Shown: positions 13,818-15,711 of the stretch, in pieces
Numbering within the stretch: the first letter of the stretch is position 1
Layout: each line of letters opens with the position of its first letter
DNA from: an uncultured Clostridia bacterium
GTDB taxonomy: Bacteria > Bacillota > Clostridia > Peptostreptococcales > Anaerovoracaceae
NCBI GenBank assembly: GCA_934255545.1
Contig: CAKQOE010000047.1
Span: forward strand, 1-15,711
DNA: 15,711 nt
Reading direction: 5' to 3'
Notes under the pieces: generated by a model
Database searches by the model: none
Seen by the model: the letters and a program-made list of their open reading frames with translations, nothing else
Told to the model about the DNA's origin: nothing
Made by a program: the position numbers and the translations under genes

Positions 13818-15374
13818 CTAAAAAATACATTTAAACAGCATAGCCTGCGTCTCATCCTCTGCCACTGACAGCATGATCTTCGTCTTTCCTTCCTCCTCAC
13901 GCAGTTCAACACCATGAACGTGCACGCCCCGTCCGACAAGCTCCGTTATAATATCTATCGTCCTGTCTGTCAACTTTTCTCCCGGTACAACGAACGGTAT
14001 CCCCGGCGGATAAACAGCTATTTCTTCAGCTGATATGCGTCCTGCTGCATATTCTGCCTCTATAAGGTCATGACGTGAAAATACAGCTTTTCTTGGACTT
14101 ATGTCGCATATATGGTTTATATCAGCCGCGGCTGCGGCTGCGCTCATTCCGTTTATATATTTATTATTGCATTCCTCTTTATGCGGGCCGTATCCCTGTC
14201 TTTGGGAAGCAACAGATCCTACTGAAATATTTTCAAGCGCAGAAAGCAGCTCTTCGAGCTGAGATATGTCCGTCGCACTTCCCATAACTGCGAGTGCATA
14301 TATATCATCGGCCAGTTCCATATCTATATTGTATTCATTACAGAGCATATCTGAAAGCTTATAGCCGCTGATACCAAGCTCAGCAGCAGATATAAGGAGC
14401 CTTCCGCAGTCAAGAGGCTTTTTGATACCTTGTGCGTCTGTAAAGTTTCTCACACAATTTATACCCTTAATGCTGTTTATTTTTTCAGAATATTTAAAGG
14501 TAATTTCGGAAATATTTTTCCATATCTGCTTTCCATCAGCAGCCATACGATGCCTCACGGCATCTAAAGATACCATAAGAAGATATGAAGGACTCGTTGA
14601 TGTAAGCAGCCTTATATTATAAGCAAGCCTTTTACGGTCTATCATCTCACCCTTTACATGCAGCATTGAACTTTGAGTCAGACTTCCAAGCATCTTGTGG
14701 GTACTCTGAACTGCTGTATCCGCTCCTGCCGACATAGCATCATGAAGCAGCTCCTGCTCTGTAAATCTTAAATGTGCTCCGTGCGCTTCATCTACTATCA
14801 CTGCAGCGTTATGCTTGTGTGCAAGCTCTGCTATCGCAGCAATATCGCTGTATGTTCCGTAGTATGATGGATTAGACAGTACTACAGCCTTTATGCCTCC
14901 ATAGCTGAGTATCTTTTCCATCTGTGATATGTCGATCCCCGCAGGAAGCCCGGTATCCGGATCTATAAATGGAGATATATAAACAGGATCTGCTCCTGAA
15001 AGTATAAGACCTCGCGTAACAGATTTATGACAGTCTGATGCGATAAGTACGCTTTCTCCCTCTGATGCAGCAGACGCAACAGCAGCCATTATCCCTGCTG
15101 TAGTACCATTTACAAGAAAATATGTTTCATCTGCTCCAAAAAGTTCAGCAGCCAGCTGCATCGCTTCTTTTATTATCCCCTCAGGCTCATGATAATCGTC
15201 AAAGCCTTCTATTTCTGTTATATCGCATGCAATAGCCCGGCTTCCGATCATAGCTTCAAGCTCCGGTATGGTATTCATGCAGTTCTTTTTATGGCCGGGT
15301 ATGTGCATAGATACGCGCGATGAACTTATATATTCAGCTAAAGCATCTCCTAAAGGCATACGACTCTGATCCAT
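13818..15374 (-). CDS. PLP-dependent Orn/Lys/Arg decarboxylase family protein
   Basis: The protein is a fold type I pyridoxal-phosphate enzyme of the short Gram-positive class (SpeA/YaaO-like) that decarboxylates a basic amino acid to a polyamine or diamine. Its 518 residues include HIPGHK near the start (24-29), DITEIEGFDD (51-60), the PLP-binding region NGTTAG (89-94), VDEAHGAH (194-201) with the aspartate that contacts the pyridine nitrogen, and the Schiff-base lysine in STHK (K227). The C-terminal domain follows from about residue 380. AGGAG stands seven bases before the ATG. Arginine, lysine and ornithine cannot be told apart from sequence, so I give no symbol. The upstream gap to the tRNA terminator is about 27 nt, so its promoter must overlap that terminator or the gene relies on read-through. 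Confidence 0.9.
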   Translation of the reverse strand: MDQSRMPLGDALAEYISSSRVSMHIPGHKKNCMNTIPELEAMIGSRAIACDITEIEGFDDYHEPEGIIKEAMQLAAELFGADETYFLVNGTTAGIMAAVASAASEGESVLIASDCHKSVTRGLILSGADPVYISPFIDPDTGLPAGIDISQMEKILSYGGIKAVVLSNPSYYGTYSDIAAIAELAHKHNAAVIVDEAHGAHLRFTEQELLHDAMSAGADTAVQSTHKMLGSLTQSSMLHVKGEMIDRKRLAYNIRLLTSTSPSYLLMVSLDAVRHRMAADGKQIWKNISEITFKYSEKINSIKGINCVRNFTDAQGIKKPLDCGRLLISAAELGISGYKLSDMLCNEYNIDMELADDIYALAVMGSATDISQLEELLSALENISVGSVASQRQGYGPHKEECNNKYINGMSAAAAAADINHICDISPRKAVFSRHDLIEAEYAAGRISAEEIAVYPPGIPFVVPGEKLTDRTIDIITELVGRGVHVHGVELREEEGKTKIMLSVAEDETQAMLFKCIF

Positions 15375-15401
15375 GATATTTCTCCTGAGTTTTCTTTATA
15401 T

Positions 15402-15446
15402 AACAAAACAGGTGCTGCATTAACATTTACTGCTGATGCAACACCT
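15402..15446 (-). terminator. Intrinsic terminator of the tRNA array
   Basis: AGGTGCTGCAT (15410-15420) and ATGCAACACCT (15436-15446) form an eleven-pair stem with one G-U pair in the minus-strand RNA and a fifteen-base loop. It is followed by GTTTTGTT (15409 down to 15402). It begins six bases after the CCA end of tRNA-Phe. A TATATAA box on the minus strand just past it might belong to a promoter for the decarboxylase gene, but I find no good -35. Confidence 0.75.
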
Positions 15447-15451
15447 TCGTT

Positions 15452-15527
15452 TGGTGCCCAGACTCGGAATCGAACCAAGGACACGGGGATTTTCAGTCCC
15501 CTGCTCTACCTACTGAGCTATCTGGGC
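15452..15527 (-). tRNA. tRNA-Phe (GAA)
   Basis: The 76-nt gene folds as a full cloverleaf, with acceptor stem GCCCAGA paired to TCTGGGC, anticodon stem GGGGA with TCCCC, anticodon loop CTGAAAA with GAA, and T-loop TTCGATT. Discriminator A and the terminal CCA are encoded. It is the last gene of the array, 8 nt after tRNA-Gly. Confidence 0.96.
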
Positions 15528-15535
15528 TTAAAAAA

Positions 15536-15610
15536 TGGAGCGGAAGACGAGATTCGAACTCGCGACCCTCGCCTTGGCAAGGCGATGCTCTACCACTGAG
15601 CCACTTCCGC
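15536..15610 (-). tRNA. tRNA-Gly (GCC)
   Basis: The 75-nt gene has acceptor stem GCGGAAG paired to CTTCCGC, anticodon stem CGCCT/AGGCG (first pair C-G) with loop TTGCCAA, anticodon GCC and T-loop TTCGAAT. Discriminator T and the terminal CCA are encoded. It lies between tRNA-Asp (30 nt upstream) and tRNA-Phe. Confidence 0.96.
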
Positions 15611-15640
15611 ATAAAATAATAGATATTAAATTCTTAAAAA

Positions 15641-15711
15641 TGGCGATCCGGAACGGGCTCGAACCGTCGACCTCCAGCGTGACAGGCTGGCATTCTAACC
15701 AACTGAACTAC
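15641..15711 (-). tRNA. tRNA-Asp (GTC), cut by window edge
   Basis: Seventy-one bases are present; about six bases of the 5' acceptor strand lie beyond the right edge. The anticodon stem CCAGC/GCTGG encloses CTGTCAC with anticodon GTC. The discriminator is G, as expected for tRNA-Asp, and CCA is encoded. Its GUN anticodon makes it one of the tRNAs that carry queuosine, the modification finished by the QueH encoded in this window. Confidence 0.94.

Noticed and set aside
1..15711. A novel defence, mobile or CRISPR system in the window
   Set aside because: I saw no spaced repeat array, transposase, integrase, nuclease or toxin-antitoxin gene. All long frames are accounted for by housekeeping or metabolic families.

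Overview
The window reads as a chromosomal housekeeping segment from a Gram-positive anaerobe of the class Clostridia (Bacillota). Four things point there. The core gene order is priA-def-fmt-rsmB-...-stp-prkC-rsgA-rpe, the hallmark low-GC Gram-positive cluster. It carries a PASTA-domain Ser/Thr kinase with its PP2C phosphatase. Strong GGAGG-type ribosome binding sites precede most genes. The tRNAs are CCA-encoded. I cannot place it to family. Nearly everything is on the minus strand, so transcription runs from high to low coordinates; the one exception is a radical SAM gene at 12015-13061.

From the right edge in transcription order: a tRNA array (Asp, cut by the window edge, then Gly and Phe) ends in an intrinsic terminator at about 15402-15446. 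Next come a PLP-dependent Orn/Lys/Arg-type decarboxylase and thymidine kinase (tdk). The tdk terminator lies inside the 3' end of the convergent radical SAM gene. A divergent intergenic region of about 260 bp separates that gene from queH, which overlaps priA by four bases (TTGA). After a 203 bp gap containing GC-rich hairpins come def, fmt and rsmB, packed with 1-2 nt gaps.

The cluster is then interrupted. Where Bacillus-type clusters carry rlmN, this window has a gene for a secreted protein with SLH-like repeats and an NlpC/P60 peptidase domain. It has its own good sigma-A promoter, a structured leader of about 120 nt and a terminator-like hairpin behind it. The canonical order then resumes with stp, prkC (three PASTA domains), rsgA (TTG start overlapping the prkC stop) and rpe. 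The last ends at a strong nested-hairpin intrinsic terminator (103-140), followed by a GC-rich stretch that looks like a dispersed intergenic repeat.

Functionally the cluster joins replication restart (PriA), N-formylation and deformylation of proteins (Fmt, Def), 16S rRNA modification (RsmB), 30S maturation (RsgA), cell-wall sensing (PrkC/Stp) and pentose phosphate metabolism (Rpe). The inserted NlpC/P60 protein is a plausible cell-wall partner of the PASTA kinase. No mobile element, CRISPR array, phage gene or defence system is visible. The most useful leads are the rlmN-to-peptidase exchange with its structured leader, the shortened PriA, the candidate structured leader in front of queH, and the terminator nested in a convergent coding sequence.
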